Assembly (NCBI GenBank): GCA_934167485.1
Contig: CAKPKL010000002.1
Location: forward strand, 84,194-148,193
Length of the DNA: 64,000 nt
Direction: 5' to 3'
Origin: an uncultured Bacilli bacterium
Lineage (GTDB): Bacteria; Bacillota_I; Bacilli_A; RF39; UBA660
Positions 17,724-26,731 of this stretch are shown here, one piece after another. Positions within the stretch are counted from its first letter, which is position 1, and the number at the start of each line of letters is the position of its first letter. The translations under genes and the position numbers were made by a program. The notes below the pieces were generated by a model. That model searched no databases. It had not been told where the DNA came from and saw only the letters and a program-made list of their open reading frames with translations.

Positions 17724-18911
17724 TTATTCATCCGCCAAATTGTCAAAATATCCTTGAATAAATACAACAGGTGTACCTTTATCTCCACTACCACTAGTTA
17801 AATCACAAAGTGAACCTATTAAATCAGTTATTCTTCTTGGAGTAGTTCCTTGCGTTATCATTTGACCTTTTAAATCCTTATCTTTATTTCTTATTTCTTC
17901 TTTAATAGCATTTTTTAATTCTTCGCCTTTTAAATTAGCAAATTTATTATCTGATACATATTTAAGTTTTATTTCGTTTGGAGTTCCATCTAAACCACTA
18001 GTGTGTGCAGGCGAAACTACTGGATCGGCAAGTTCCCAAATATGTCCAACAGGATCTTTGAATGCTCCATCACCATATACCATTACTTCTATATTTTTAC
18101 CAGTTAAATCTTTTAATTTAGATTGAATATCTAAAACTAACTTATCACCTGTTTTTGGAAATAACTTTAATCTTTCCTCTGTTGATTTATTAGAACCTAA
18201 AAGTCCATAATCTGGATTAAATCCACTACCATTAATAGATTTATTCATAACTTCATAAAGTCCATAAACAGTATGAGCCCCTGAATTTTCTAATATTCTT
18301 TTTGTACGTAATCTTGTATGAATATCACAGTTAAGTACATCATGAGTATAGTTTAGTATTTCTTTTGGATCATTAGCAAACACAAACTCTACTTTACAAT
18401 TCTCACTTTCAATTAATTCTCTATAAAAATCTACCATATTGATACCAGTAAATGGATGTATCCAAGAACCAAAAGTTTCTTTATATTCATCTTCTGTTAT
18501 AACACTTGATAAATTATACTTACTTTTATCTAATAAATCTTCATCTAAAATTCCATTACCAACTTCATCTGATGGAAAACTAAGTAACATAGTAATTTTA
18601 TCCATACCACGTGCTATACCTTTTAAAATAATAGAAAATCTATTACGACTTAATATTGGAAATACAACCCCAATATTTTTACTTGGAAATTTATTTTGTA
18701 CGTCCAAAGCAACATCATCAACAGTAACATAATTACCTTCACTAATTCCAACAACTGCCTCAGTTATAGCAACTACATCCCTATCTCTAAATTCAAATCC
18801 TTCACTTTCTTTAGCTTTCATAAGTGAATCTACAACTATATTAGCTAAATCATCATGTTCTTTTATTATAGGTGTTCTTATACCTCTAACAACAGTACCT
18901 ACACATCTCAT
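17724..18911 (-). CDS. F420-0:gamma-glutamyl ligase-like protein (CofE family)
   Basis: A 395-residue protein with the CofE-type beginning RCVGTVVRGIRTPIIKEHDDL and the pattern DVVAITEAVVGISEGN, then VFPILSRNRFSIILKGIARG. True F420 ligases add glutamate to F420-0, but Firmicutes of this kind have no known F420 pathway, so this is probably a relative with another amino-acid ligase activity. The start at 18911 has AGGAGGAAT before it; an upstream in-frame codon at 18950 overlaps the promoter. The product is longer than archaeal CofE (about 250 residues). Confidence 0.75.
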   Translation of the reverse strand: MRCVGTVVRGIRTPIIKEHDDLANIVVDSLMKAKESEGFEFRDRDVVAITEAVVGISEGNYVTVDDVALDVQNKFPSKNIGVVFPILSRNRFSIILKGIARGMDKITMLLSFPSDEVGNGILDEDLLDKSKYNLSSVITEDEYKETFGSWIHPFTGINMVDFYRELIESENCKVEFVFANDPKEILNYTHDVLNCDIHTRLRTKRILENSGAHTVYGLYEVMNKSINGSGFNPDYGLLGSNKSTEERLKLFPKTGDKLVLDIQSKLKDLTGKNIEVMVYGDGAFKDPVGHIWELADPVVSPAHTSGLDGTPNEIKLKYVSDNKFANLKGEELKNAIKEEIRNKDKDLKGQMITQGTTPRRITDLIGSLCDLTSGSGDKGTPVVFIQGYFDNLADE

Positions 18912-18935
18912 ATTTATTCCTCCTATCATAAGTAA

Positions 18936-18964
18936 ATTATAGCACATCAAAAAAAATAAGTAAA
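18936..18964 (-). promoter_or_regulatory. Promoter of the cofE-like operon
   Basis: TTTACT (18959-18964), 17 bases, TATAAT (18936-18941) with an upstream TG. The -35 lies within the miaA terminator hairpin. Confidence 0.65.
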
Positions 18965-18981
18965 TAAAACTACTTACTTAT
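18948..18981 (-). terminator. miaA terminator
   Basis: Stem ATAAGTAA/TTACTTAT (18956-18963 with 18974-18981) followed on the minus strand by a run of T. Confidence 0.8.
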
Positions 18982-18995
18982 AAATTTAGTTTACA

Positions 18996-19883
18996 TTACA
19001 ATATATTAGATTTTGATAAATATTTTAAAATTTCATTAACTGTTGTATTAAAACACTTAAAATTTACATTAAACCACTTAACTGGTATTTGATGATTATT
19101 CCAAGTATATTGTCTTTTAGCATACCTTCTACTATTTTGTTTTATAAGATCTAAAGATTCAACTAAAGTTATTTCACCATCAAAATATTTAAATAACTCT
19201 TTATATCCTATAGGAGTTAATACTGCTTTTGTTCTTATATTTGTATCATAAATTTTTTTAGCTTCTTCTAACAAACCATTCTCTACCATCATATCTACTC
19301 TTTTGTTAATTCTATTATATAAAATATCTCTATCACAAGTAAGTCCTATAAAATATGTATCGTATAATAATTTATTAGTTTTTTCTTTAGAACTTAAAGT
19401 CTCATTATTTGAATAATAATAATCAAGAGCTCTTTCTATTCGTTTTCTATTGTTATGATGTATATTAGTATTAGGATCTATTTTTAATAGTTGTTGATAA
19501 AGTTCATCTAATGATAGCGAACTATAATCCTTTTTATTTAATTCTTCATTAAATTTATAATCATATAAGCATGCTTTTATATATAATCCTGTACCACCAA
19601 CAAGTATTGGTGTTTTACCTCTTTTTAATATATCGTCAATTACTTTTCTAGCATCTTTTTGATAATCGTATACTGTATAATCTTCTTCTATAGTTTTTAT
19701 ATCAAATAAGTAATGAGGTATTCCTTCTTTTTCCTTCTCAGTTATTTTAGCGGTTGCTACATCAAGGCCTTTATATACTTGTGTGCTATCAGCATTTATT
19801 ATCTCACCATTTAATTTTTTAGCAAGTTCTACACTTAACTTAGTTTTACCTACTCCCGTAGGTCCTACTATACAAATTACCAT
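18996..19883 (-). CDS. miaA: tRNA dimethylallyltransferase MiaA
   Basis: A 295-residue protein with P-loop GPTGVGKTKLS at residues 7-17, the NADSTQVY substrate motif and RRYAKRQYTWNNHQ near the end. It adds a dimethylallyl group to A37 of tRNAs reading codons that begin with U, such as the tRNA-Leu(CAA) at the right end. It is the last gene of a queA-(kinase-like)-miaA operon, all tRNA-related apart from the middle gene. Confidence 0.97.
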   Translation of the reverse strand: MVICIVGPTGVGKTKLSVELAKKLNGEIINADSTQVYKGLDVATAKITEKEKEGIPHYLFDIKTIEEDYTVYDYQKDARKVIDDILKRGKTPILVGGTGLYIKACLYDYKFNEELNKKDYSSLSLDELYQQLLKIDPNTNIHHNNRKRIERALDYYYSNNETLSSKEKTNKLLYDTYFIGLTCDRDILYNRINKRVDMMVENGLLEEAKKIYDTNIRTKAVLTPIGYKELFKYFDGEITLVESLDLIKQNSRRYAKRQYTWNNHQIPVKWFNVNFKCFNTTVNEILKYLSKSNIL

Positions 19884-19886
19884 AAA

Positions 19887-20555
19887 TCACCTACTTATTA
19901 TTTGTTTTATTTCTTCTGGTGTATTTACATCTGTTTTATAATATTTGTCTACATCTTCTTTTATTTGATATAGCATTTCACTTGCAGACATATCTAAGTG
20001 TAAATATTTTTGTGCCCTACTTAATATATAATTTGTATTATTACCTATTTTTATATTTTCACTAAATAATCTATAGAATATACCTTTATATGTTTTTATA
20101 TTTCTTTTAGTTATTTCATCTTTACTATATATTGACATTTTATTATACTCATCAAAATCAATTATTGTAAATTTTTTACCATCATACATAAAGTTATTAT
20201 CATGAAAATCATACATCATTATAAGTCCATTTGATATATATTTAATATCTTTTTCTACCCTAATAGAATTAGTAGACATATCTAATATATTTGACTTTTC
20301 AAATGCCCTTTCCATTACTATACCAGGTGCTTTTTCTGTTATATAGCCATAAAACTTTTTATTATCATATACAAAATCAAATGGAAATGCCATTGAAGAG
20401 TTTTTATATTCTAATAAATACTTAAATCTATCTATTTCTACTAAATTAAGAGGTTTACCAAATTCTTTATATACATTTCCATTTTCTAATGTATAACATT
20501 TGTTAAAAGCACCACTACCTAAAAATTTCTTTTTTCCTATTTCTTTTTTTTGCAT
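19887..20555 (-). CDS. Small protein-kinase-fold protein
   Basis: A 222-residue protein with kinase-like features: glycine loop LGSGAFNKCY, ATP Lys in NVYKEF, a catalytic-loop-like DFHDNNFMYDG and a DFD metal motif (TIIDFDEYNK). It resembles the single-lobe phosphotransferases found in Firmicutes. Substrate unknown. It sits between queA and miaA with gaps of 3 and 6 bases, so it is in the same operon. It may phosphorylate a small molecule or antibiotic-like substrate, which is a guess. Confidence 0.7.
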   Translation of the reverse strand: MQKKEIGKKKFLGSGAFNKCYTLENGNVYKEFGKPLNLVEIDRFKYLLEYKNSSMAFPFDFVYDNKKFYGYITEKAPGIVMERAFEKSNILDMSTNSIRVEKDIKYISNGLIMMYDFHDNNFMYDGKKFTIIDFDEYNKMSIYSKDEITKRNIKTYKGIFYRLFSENIKIGNNTNYILSRAQKYLHLDMSASEMLYQIKEDVDKYYKTDVNTPEEIKQIISR

Positions 20556-20561
20556 AAATAC

Positions 20562-21584
20562 CTACTTTATAAACATACTATCTCCAAATGAGAAAAATCT
20601 ATATTCTTCTTTAACCGCTTCTTTATATGCATTCATTATATTTTCTTTACCAGCTAAAGCACTTACTAACATTATTAATGTACTTTTAGGTAAGTGAAAA
20701 TTTGTTATTAATGAGTCTATTGCCTTAAATTTATATCCAGGATATATAAATATATCTGTCCAGCCACTGCATTCTCTAAATTCACCATATAAATTCATTA
20801 TTGTTTCAAGTGTCCTTGTAGATGTCGTACCAACACTTATTATTCTTTTATGTTTCTTTTTAGCATCATTTAAAACATCAGCTACCTCTTTACTCATTTG
20901 ATAAAACTCACTATGCATTTTATGTTTTGTTACATCTTCTACATTAACAGGCCTAAATGTTCCAAGTCCAACATGTAATGTTATATATTCCATTTTAATG
21001 CCTTTTGATTTTATTTTTTCTATTAAATCTTCTGTGAAATGTAATCCTGCTGTTGGTGCAGCTGCACTCCCTATATTTTTGGCGTATACAGTCTGATATC
21101 TATCTTTGTCTTTTAATTTTTCATGAATATATGGTGGTAACGGCATCTCTCCTAATTTATCTAATATTTCATAGAATATTCCTTTATAATTAAATTTAAA
21201 TATTCTAATACCTTCTTCACCTAAACCTATACATTCTGCATTTAATTCATCTGAAAATTTTACAACTGTACCTACCTTTACTCTTTTTGCTGGCTTTACT
21301 AAACATTCCCAAACATCTTTATTTTTTTCTTTTAACATAAGTATTTCTATTACTGCATTTGTTTCATTCTTAACACCGTAAAGTCTTGCAGGCATTACTT
21401 TTGTATCATTTAAAACTAATATATCATCCTTATCTAAATAATCTATTATATCTGTAAAATGTTTATGTGTAATTTCTCCTGTTTCTTTATCCAATATTAA
21501 TAATCTTGAAGAATCTCGTCTTTCTAAAGGTGTTTGTGCGATTAAATTTTCTGGTAGGTAAAAATCAAAATCATCAGTTTTCAT
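20562..21584 (-). CDS. queA: S-adenosylmethionine:tRNA ribosyltransferase-isomerase QueA
   Basis: A 340-residue protein starting MKTDDFDFYLPENLIAQTPL, with RRDSSRLLILD, AAPTAGLHFT and LVSALAG motifs that are specific to QueA. It makes epoxyqueuosine on tRNA from the preQ1 base. Length matches. It leads the queA-miaA operon; the promoter is at 21606-21614. Confidence 0.97.
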   Translation of the reverse strand: MKTDDFDFYLPENLIAQTPLERRDSSRLLILDKETGEITHKHFTDIIDYLDKDDILVLNDTKVMPARLYGVKNETNAVIEILMLKEKNKDVWECLVKPAKRVKVGTVVKFSDELNAECIGLGEEGIRIFKFNYKGIFYEILDKLGEMPLPPYIHEKLKDKDRYQTVYAKNIGSAAAPTAGLHFTEDLIEKIKSKGIKMEYITLHVGLGTFRPVNVEDVTKHKMHSEFYQMSKEVADVLNDAKKKHKRIISVGTTSTRTLETIMNLYGEFRECSGWTDIFIYPGYKFKAIDSLITNFHLPKSTLIMLVSALAGKENIMNAYKEAVKEEYRFFSFGDSMFIK

Positions 21585-21605
21585 AATATCACTTCCAATG
21601 TATGT

Positions 21606-21614
21606 ATTATATCA
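21606..21614 (-). promoter_or_regulatory. queA promoter, extended -10
   Basis: TGATATAAT on the minus strand, about 22 bases before the ATG. No preQ1 riboswitch can be recognised in this very short leader. Confidence 0.6.
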
Positions 21615-21623
21615 CATAACATT

Positions 21624-21650
21624 AAAAAAAGGAATTATTTTCAAATTCCT
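21624..21650 (-). terminator. Terminator of the alpha/beta hydrolase gene
   Basis: Stem AGGAATT/AATTCCT (21630-21636 with 21644-21650) then seven T on the minus strand. It overlaps the stop of the hydrolase gene. Confidence 0.82.
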
Positions 21651-22362
21651 ATATTGTTGATATACCACTACCACCCTTTTTATAAAAGTCTTCTACTAGT
21701 TTATAAATCTCTTCATCTCTATTACTTCTAAAAATATCATGTGTTAAAAAGTTTACATAAACTAATTTTTTTTCTTTAGATTTTACACTATCATATACAT
21801 ATTTTACAGAAGTAAGTGGTACTAAATTATCATTTTTTCCTTGTATTAATAGTATTGGGCATTTTACTTCTTTTGGATAATTATAATATTCTTTTATTAA
21901 TGACATAAATTCTCTTATAGCACTTGGGTTTAATTTAAGAAGTCTAGCAAATATTTCATCTCCACCATAAGTCTTTATTACTTTTGGAGTCATTTTAAGT
22001 GACTTTGTGACATTTAAATTATCTTTTATTACATCTAAATATTGAAAAGCAGGTGCGGCTAAAACTAGTTTTTTTACTTCACTATATTTAGAAGCTAAGT
22101 ATGTAGCAATTACTCCACCCATACTATGACCCAATAAATAAATTTTGTTATAACCTTTACTTATTAACCACTCTATTTGTTTTTCACTTGCTCTAATCCA
22201 TTCACTGTATTTAACCTTACTTAAATTTTTTTCATGTCCTGGTAGTGTAAATTGATATACATCATAAAATTTATTAAGTTCTAGATAGTTTGCTAAAGCT
22301 TCTTCATCATAAGTACCTCCAGCAAATCCATGAACTATTAAAATTGCTTTTCTAAATAACAT
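21649..22362 (-). CDS. Alpha/beta hydrolase (carboxylesterase / monoacylglycerol lipase type)
   Basis: A 237-residue protein with a nucleophile elbow GHSMGG, an oxyanion-loop HGFAGG near the N-terminus, Asp in ILLIQGKNDNLVPL and a His in FLTHDIFR. It fits the carboxylesterase Est30-like family. The substrate is not known. It follows the DUF975 gene after 44 bases. Confidence 0.9.
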   Translation of the reverse strand: MLFRKAILIVHGFAGGTYDEEALANYLELNKFYDVYQFTLPGHEKNLSKVKYSEWIRASEKQIEWLISKGYNKIYLLGHSMGGVIATYLASKYSEVKKLVLAAPAFQYLDVIKDNLNVTKSLKMTPKVIKTYGGDEIFARLLKLNPSAIREFMSLIKEYYNYPKEVKCPILLIQGKNDNLVPLTSVKYVYDSVKSKEKKLVYVNFLTHDIFRSNRDEEIYKLVEDFYKKGGSGISTI

Positions 22363-22406
22363 ATTATCACATCCTATTATTATCTTAACATAAAAATATT
22401 ACTATT

Positions 22407-23009
22407 TCAAATTTTTATTGAATCATAGAAATTAGCCATAGTAACTTGAGTATAAGGAATTAACCATAAATAACCAATACCAAGAGTTAATGCTGCTAAA
22501 ATTGACCATCCAATAAAACTTAACATCAACACAAAATAATCTGCCTTATGACCTTGCATCATATTTTTACTCATTTTTATTGCGTCCATAGCGCTCATAT
22601 TGGGATTATCTAATAAAATATAAGGAACTTGTGAATAACTTATGGCTGCTATAATACCAGGAATTACAAGCAATAGTGACCAAAGGGTTACAAATATACT
22701 CATTAAAATAATAGATAATAGTGCAACACTAAACATATTTGTCTTACTAAATAATTCCTTATAAGTTACTTGTTCTCCCCTAGATAACTTTAAATAAAAA
22801 CTATTAAATCCTAACATTAGTAAAGAATTAATTATTATACCAATTATTGATGTCATAGTATTACCTGTATATTCATTTCTGACTATAATCCCTACCATAA
22901 TTCCAGATAATATTGAAACACATCCAAGTATAGCCACTACAATTATTGCTTCACCCCAATTATCTTTTAGTCTCATCTTAGCTTTTTCTTTTAATTCAGC
23001 TCTTGTCAT
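22407..23009 (-). CDS. DUF975 family membrane protein
   Basis: A 200-residue polytopic membrane protein with the typical DUF975 start MTRAELKEKAKMRLKDNWGEAI, five or six hydrophobic segments and the LLVIPGIIAAISYSQVPYIL pattern. DUF975 proteins are common in Firmicutes and have no firmly known function. The ATG follows AAAGGAGTG. Confidence 0.9.
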   Translation of the reverse strand: MTRAELKEKAKMRLKDNWGEAIIVVAILGCVSILSGIMVGIIVRNEYTGNTMTSIIGIIINSLLMLGFNSFYLKLSRGEQVTYKELFSKTNMFSVALLSIILMSIFVTLWSLLLVIPGIIAAISYSQVPYILLDNPNMSAMDAIKMSKNMMQGHKADYFVLMLSFIGWSILAALTLGIGYLWLIPYTQVTMANFYDSIKI

Positions 23010-23032
23010 ATCAACACTCCTTTCTATTATAA

Positions 23033-23041
23033 ATTATACCA
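23033..23041 (-). promoter_or_regulatory. Promoter of the DUF975-hydrolase unit, extended -10
   Basis: TGGTATAAT on the minus strand about 25 bases before the start. Confidence 0.55.
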
Positions 23042-23056
23042 TATCTTTTTAATTTA

Positions 23057-23084
23057 TAAAAAAAATAGTAAAAAATTTACTATT
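23057..23084 (-). terminator. greA terminator
   Basis: Stem AATAGTAAA/TTTACTATT with loop of three and a T-run on the minus strand. Confidence 0.83.
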
Positions 23085-23555
23085 CTAATTAATTGCTAAA
23101 ATTTTAACGTCATATTTTCCATTTGGACTTTCAACAGATACTACATCTCCTACTTTTAATCCTAAAATAGCTTTAGCTATTGGAGACTCATTTGATATTT
23201 TATTAGAAAAAGGATCTGCTTCTTGACTACCTACTATAGAATATTCTTCTTGGTCTTCATCATCAACATACTCTATTGTCACCTTAGTACCTATAGAAAC
23301 TACATCAGTATTAACTTTTTCTATAACTACTGCACGTTCTAACATAACTTCTAACTCTTTTATTCTAGATTCCACTACTGCTTGTTCTGTTCTAGCTGCA
23401 TCATATTCTGCATTCTCACTTAAATCACCTTGAGCTCTAGCATCTTTAAGAGCTGATATAACCTCAGGTCTTTTTACAAGCTTTAATTCCTCTAATTCTT
23501 TTTTTATTTCCTCTAATCCTTCTTCTGTTACATATAATTCTTTATCTTTTGACAT
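23085..23555 (-). CDS. greA: Transcript cleavage factor GreA
   Basis: A 156-residue protein. The N-terminal coiled coil includes VTEEGLEEIKKELEELK and RAQGDLSENAEYDAARTEQ with the acidic tip residues; the C-terminal FKBP-like domain has SPIAKAILGLKVGD. It rescues backtracked RNA polymerase by stimulating transcript cleavage. It is monocistronic with a consensus-like promoter; GAGGTGA precedes the ATG. Confidence 0.97.
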   Translation of the reverse strand: MSKDKELYVTEEGLEEIKKELEELKLVKRPEVISALKDARAQGDLSENAEYDAARTEQAVVESRIKELEVMLERAVVIEKVNTDVVSIGTKVTIEYVDDEDQEEYSIVGSQEADPFSNKISNESPIAKAILGLKVGDVVSVESPNGKYDVKILAIN

Positions 23556-23592
23556 AATCGTTCACCTCAATCTTTTCTTGTAAACATACAAA

Positions 23593-23621
23593 ATAATACT
23601 ACATAAATTTAGTTTTGTCAA
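23593..23621 (-). promoter_or_regulatory. greA promoter
   Basis: TTGACA (23616-23621), 17 bases, TATTAT (23593-23598). The -35 directly follows the stop codon of the upstream U32 gene. Confidence 0.75.
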
Positions 23622-24821
23622 CTATCTTTTAATTCTTATCATATCATATGTATTTAATTTATTTTCTATACTAATTTTTACAATTTCTCTAGGATGTCTT
23701 ACAACATCAATAATTTCATTATCAGCATTTATAATTTTATCTATTTTATATACAATAGTATCATGATTTGGTCCAAATATTTCTACAATATCACCTTTTT
23801 TAAAATAATTTCTTTGTTCTATTGTAGCTATTTTAGTAGTCTCATCATAGTCTAATACTATCCCTAAAAAATCCTGATTAGATATCTCTTCTCTTCCATT
23901 ATAATAACTACAATTTTCATCATAAACTCCGTTAAAGAATTGTGTTATTGAATCTCTATTAGCACAGTTAGAAAGTATTCTCTCATACTCCATATTATAT
24001 GTATAATTTAATTTATCGTTACAATATTCATCTATAACTTTTCTATATATTGAAACTACTGTAGCAATATAATATAAAGAACGCATTCTACCCTCTATTT
24101 TAAATGAAGCAATACCTATATCAATCATATCAGGTATATATTTTAACATAGATAAATCCTTAGAACAAAAAGTAAATGGTCTATCACCTTTTATTTGTTT
24201 TTTATTTTCATCTAATAAATCAAAATCCCATCTACATATTTGACTACATCCTCCACGGTTAGCATCTCTATTAGTTAAAAAATTAGACATAACACATCTA
24301 CCACTATAACCTGCACACATAGCACCATGTATAAATGTTTCAATTTCTATATCTACATTTTCAATTATTTCCTTTATTTCCTCTTTAGTACATTCTCTTC
24401 CAAGTACAATTCTACTTACTCCTTCACTTTTCCAATACTTACAAGCCTCTATATTTAAAGTACTTGCTTGTGTTGATAAGTGTATTTCTAGATTAGTATT
24501 TTTACGAGCAATATCAATAATAGTTGGATCACTTACTATTATTGCATCTACACCTATTTTTTCTATTGTTTTTAAATACTCTTTTATTTCCTTTATTTCT
24601 TCATTGTGTATCATTATATTAATAGTAACATATACTTTTTTATTTAATTTATGAGCAAATTCTACACCTTCTTTTATTTCTTCCATTGTAAAATTAATGG
24701 CGTTTGCTCTTAAGTTTAATAATGGTCCACCTATATATACAGCATCTGCTCCATATAAAAGTGCTATCTTTAATCTTTCTAAATCACCTGCTGGAGATAA
24801 TAATTCTGGTTTATTTATCAT
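23622..24821 (-). CDS. U32 family protein, tRNA hydroxylation (TrhP2/YrrO-like)
   Basis: A 399-residue U32-family protein starting INKPELLSPAGDLERLKIAL, with the signature ETFIHGAMCAGYSGRCVMSNF followed by the Cys-rich RGGCSQICRW, typical of Fe-S U32 proteins. In B. subtilis two neighbouring U32 proteins (YrrN and YrrO, now TrhP1/TrhP2) act in prephenate-dependent 5-hydroxyuridine formation on tRNA. Its start overlaps the companion gene by 11 bases. The older name collagenase-like peptidase is probably wrong. Confidence 0.92.
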   Translation of the reverse strand: MINKPELLSPAGDLERLKIALLYGADAVYIGGPLLNLRANAINFTMEEIKEGVEFAHKLNKKVYVTINIMIHNEEIKEIKEYLKTIEKIGVDAIIVSDPTIIDIARKNTNLEIHLSTQASTLNIEACKYWKSEGVSRIVLGRECTKEEIKEIIENVDIEIETFIHGAMCAGYSGRCVMSNFLTNRDANRGGCSQICRWDFDLLDENKKQIKGDRPFTFCSKDLSMLKYIPDMIDIGIASFKIEGRMRSLYYIATVVSIYRKVIDEYCNDKLNYTYNMEYERILSNCANRDSITQFFNGVYDENCSYYNGREEISNQDFLGIVLDYDETTKIATIEQRNYFKKGDIVEIFGPNHDTIVYKIDKIINADNEIIDVVRHPREIVKISIENKLNTYDMIRIKR

Positions 24822-25671
24822 TTTTCTTCACCTTATATATTGTCTTTTTTTCTAAAAATCCCAAATCTACATTATTAAACATATTATTTATTTTATTATT
24901 ACTATCCTCTATATTTTTACTATTAACATTTTTAAATAAATTAATAATACAAATAAATTTATTTAAATCAATATCTAAACTATTTAATACTATATAACAA
25001 TCAAGTAAATCTAAACTATATTTTAATCCATTTAATATATTATTAGAATAACACATAGTTCCAATCTCTTTATCTATTATAGGATATATCTTATTTTCTT
25101 TTTCCATATAATTAATTTTTGAAGAGTCTTTTAATTTAAAATAATTTAAGTAATTTTTAACTATATGTCTTTTAGATACAAACATAGGTAAATATCCAAA
25201 TAAATTTACTAATAATGTTGATTTACTATTTTGTTTAATCTCTTTTATCTCTTCAAAAGTTATATCACTAGATAAATATGTGTATTTAGCACCTTTCCCA
25301 TACCAATAATTAATTGTACTATAATTAGTTGTTGAATGTTCTTGTGACCATACTAATTCATAATTAGGTTTTATTTCTTTATATATTTGCAATATTGCAA
25401 CATCATAATATAAAACACCTTTTATATTATAGTTATTTAGTTTAATCATAATATCTTTTAAACATTTTAAATCTATATTATGCATATTTTTATTTAACGA
25501 AATAAAAATATCTTTATCTTTATAATCATCTAATATACTAATACTATTTATTGATATATTTAGATTAGTATTAACACTCATATTATCTATTCCAATTATA
25601 AAACCATCTATTATATTTAATGTTTTATTTATTTCATCTATACTTGATGGAATAGTTATTATTTTTGACAT
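24811..25671 (-). CDS. U32-family-like partner protein (TrhP1/YrrN-like)
   Basis: A 286-residue protein with a weak U32-like TIM-barrel pattern (DGFIIGIDNMS, IFISLNKNMH, LYYDVAILQIYKE) and no Cys cluster. It matches the shorter partner that precedes the full U32 protein in Firmicutes. It is translationally coupled to the next gene. It is Asn/Ile/Lys-rich and diverged, so the match rests largely on size, position and repeated beta-alpha pattern. Confidence 0.75.
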   Translation of the reverse strand: MSKIITIPSSIDEINKTLNIIDGFIIGIDNMSVNTNLNISINSISILDDYKDKDIFISLNKNMHNIDLKCLKDIMIKLNNYNIKGVLYYDVAILQIYKEIKPNYELVWSQEHSTTNYSTINYWYGKGAKYTYLSSDITFEEIKEIKQNSKSTLLVNLFGYLPMFVSKRHIVKNYLNYFKLKDSSKINYMEKENKIYPIIDKEIGTMCYSNNILNGLKYSLDLLDCYIVLNSLDIDLNKFICIINLFKNVNSKNIEDSNNKINNMFNNVDLGFLEKKTIYKVKKNDK

Positions 25672-25681
25672 AACATCACCT

Positions 25682-25711
25682 CAAAAAAAAGACGTCTTTT
25701 TTAGACGTCTT
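25682..25711 (-). terminator. Terminator of the pduL operon
   Basis: Strong stem AAGACGTCT/AGACGTCTT (25689-25697 with 25703-25711), loop of five, then eight T on the minus strand. Confidence 0.9.
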
Positions 25712-25712
25712 A

Positions 25713-25741
25713 ATATTAGCACACAATACTTATTTTGTCAA
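25713..25741 (-). promoter_or_regulatory. Promoter of the U32 gene pair
   Basis: TTGACA (25736-25741), 17 bases, TAATAT (25713-25718). The predicted start (about 25706) falls inside the terminator hairpin, so transcripts from here lose one arm and escape termination. Confidence 0.7.
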
Positions 25742-26731
25742 TTATTTACTACACTTAACATCTTCGCCATAAAGGTTTGTACAAATATCTACACCACTTA
25801 CAGTAGTTTTATAATATGTATTTGCTGAACAATCATTATTTAAGAAACATGACATACAAGATGATATATTCTCTGCCTCACTTGAGTCAGCCACTTTTAA
25901 AATTACAAATTGTACAATAGATATTACAAAGAATACCATAACAGAAGCTATTATTTTTTTAAGTAAGGAACTTTTTGCCTTCTTTATTTCATCTTCTTTA
26001 GAAGCTGCTAAAGCCTTTAATAAAGTAATCATGCTTGTTACTATTAAAACAATTGGAGTAGCAATCTTAAGTAAATTTACAAAGAAACTAGTAAGAGCTG
26101 GAGCCTCTTTTGGAATATCAAATGCATTTCCACACGTAACATATTGTAATTTATCAACATTACAATAACCATTCTCTTTATTCCAAACACATGCAAAATA
26201 CTTATTATTTTCACAAGTTCCTTTATCATTAAATTCTAAACAAGAGGATGGTGTTTCTTCTTCACTTTCTTCAGTTTGTTCAATTAAATCAAACACTACT
26301 GGAAAACCACTTTTTTGAATACTAAACTTCTTTTTTAATGAATCCGACATTTTATTTACATTTGTGTTATCTGAGACATAAAACCTATAAGTCCAAAAAC
26401 CAAGCTTACCTTTTCTATGTACCAAAATGGCCTTTGATGGGCATTTTTTATTTTTTTCATAATAGCTCTGGCCACTAAATCCATTATAAGCTGAAACCCA
26501 ATTTATTACATCTTCTGAATCTTTTTTACCCACTACATCATTACCAGTAAGTATGGCATCTTCTGATTTTATTTTCCCATTCTTTGCCATATATAATCTA
26601 AATTTAATTTTAATATCTTTACTAGTAGTATTATAAACACAATAATACTTTACTTTTGCCCTTATTGGCATTACAAAACACATTGAAGTTAAAAGTGTAA
26701 CTAACAATATTAATAAGTATTTCTTTTTCAT
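25742..26731 (-). CDS. Secreted protein with T4SS-pilin-like C-terminal domain
   Basis: A 329-residue protein with a signal peptide (KKYLLILLVTLLTSMCFVMP), an exposed N-terminal region with several Cys, and a C-terminal two-helix module: a helix near residues 215-245, a charged loop AASKEDEIKKAKSSLLKKI, a second helix, then CMSCFLNNDC. That module matches the small pilins at 50138-53017. It lies far from the secretion locus and overlaps pduL by four bases, so it is co-transcribed with it. It may be a variant pilin or a substrate of the machine; unproven. Confidence 0.75.
   Translation of the reverse strand: MKKKYLLILLVTLLTSMCFVMPIRAKVKYYCVYNTTSKDIKIKFRLYMAKNGKIKSEDAILTGNDVVGKKDSEDVINWVSAYNGFSGQSYYEKNKKCPSKAILVHRKGKLGFWTYRFYVSDNTNVNKMSDSLKKKFSIQKSGFPVVFDLIEQTEESEEETPSSCLEFNDKGTCENNKYFACVWNKENGYCNVDKLQYVTCGNAFDIPKEAPALTSFFVNLLKIATPIVLIVTSMITLLKALAASKEDEIKKAKSSLLKKIIASVMVFFVISIVQFVILKVADSSEAENISSCMSCFLNNDCSANTYYKTTVSGVDICTNLYGEDVKCSK

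Noticed and set aside
21585..21648. preQ1 riboswitch before queA
   Set aside because: The gap is only 64 bases and is filled by a promoter and the upstream gene's terminator; no conserved pseudoknot is seen.
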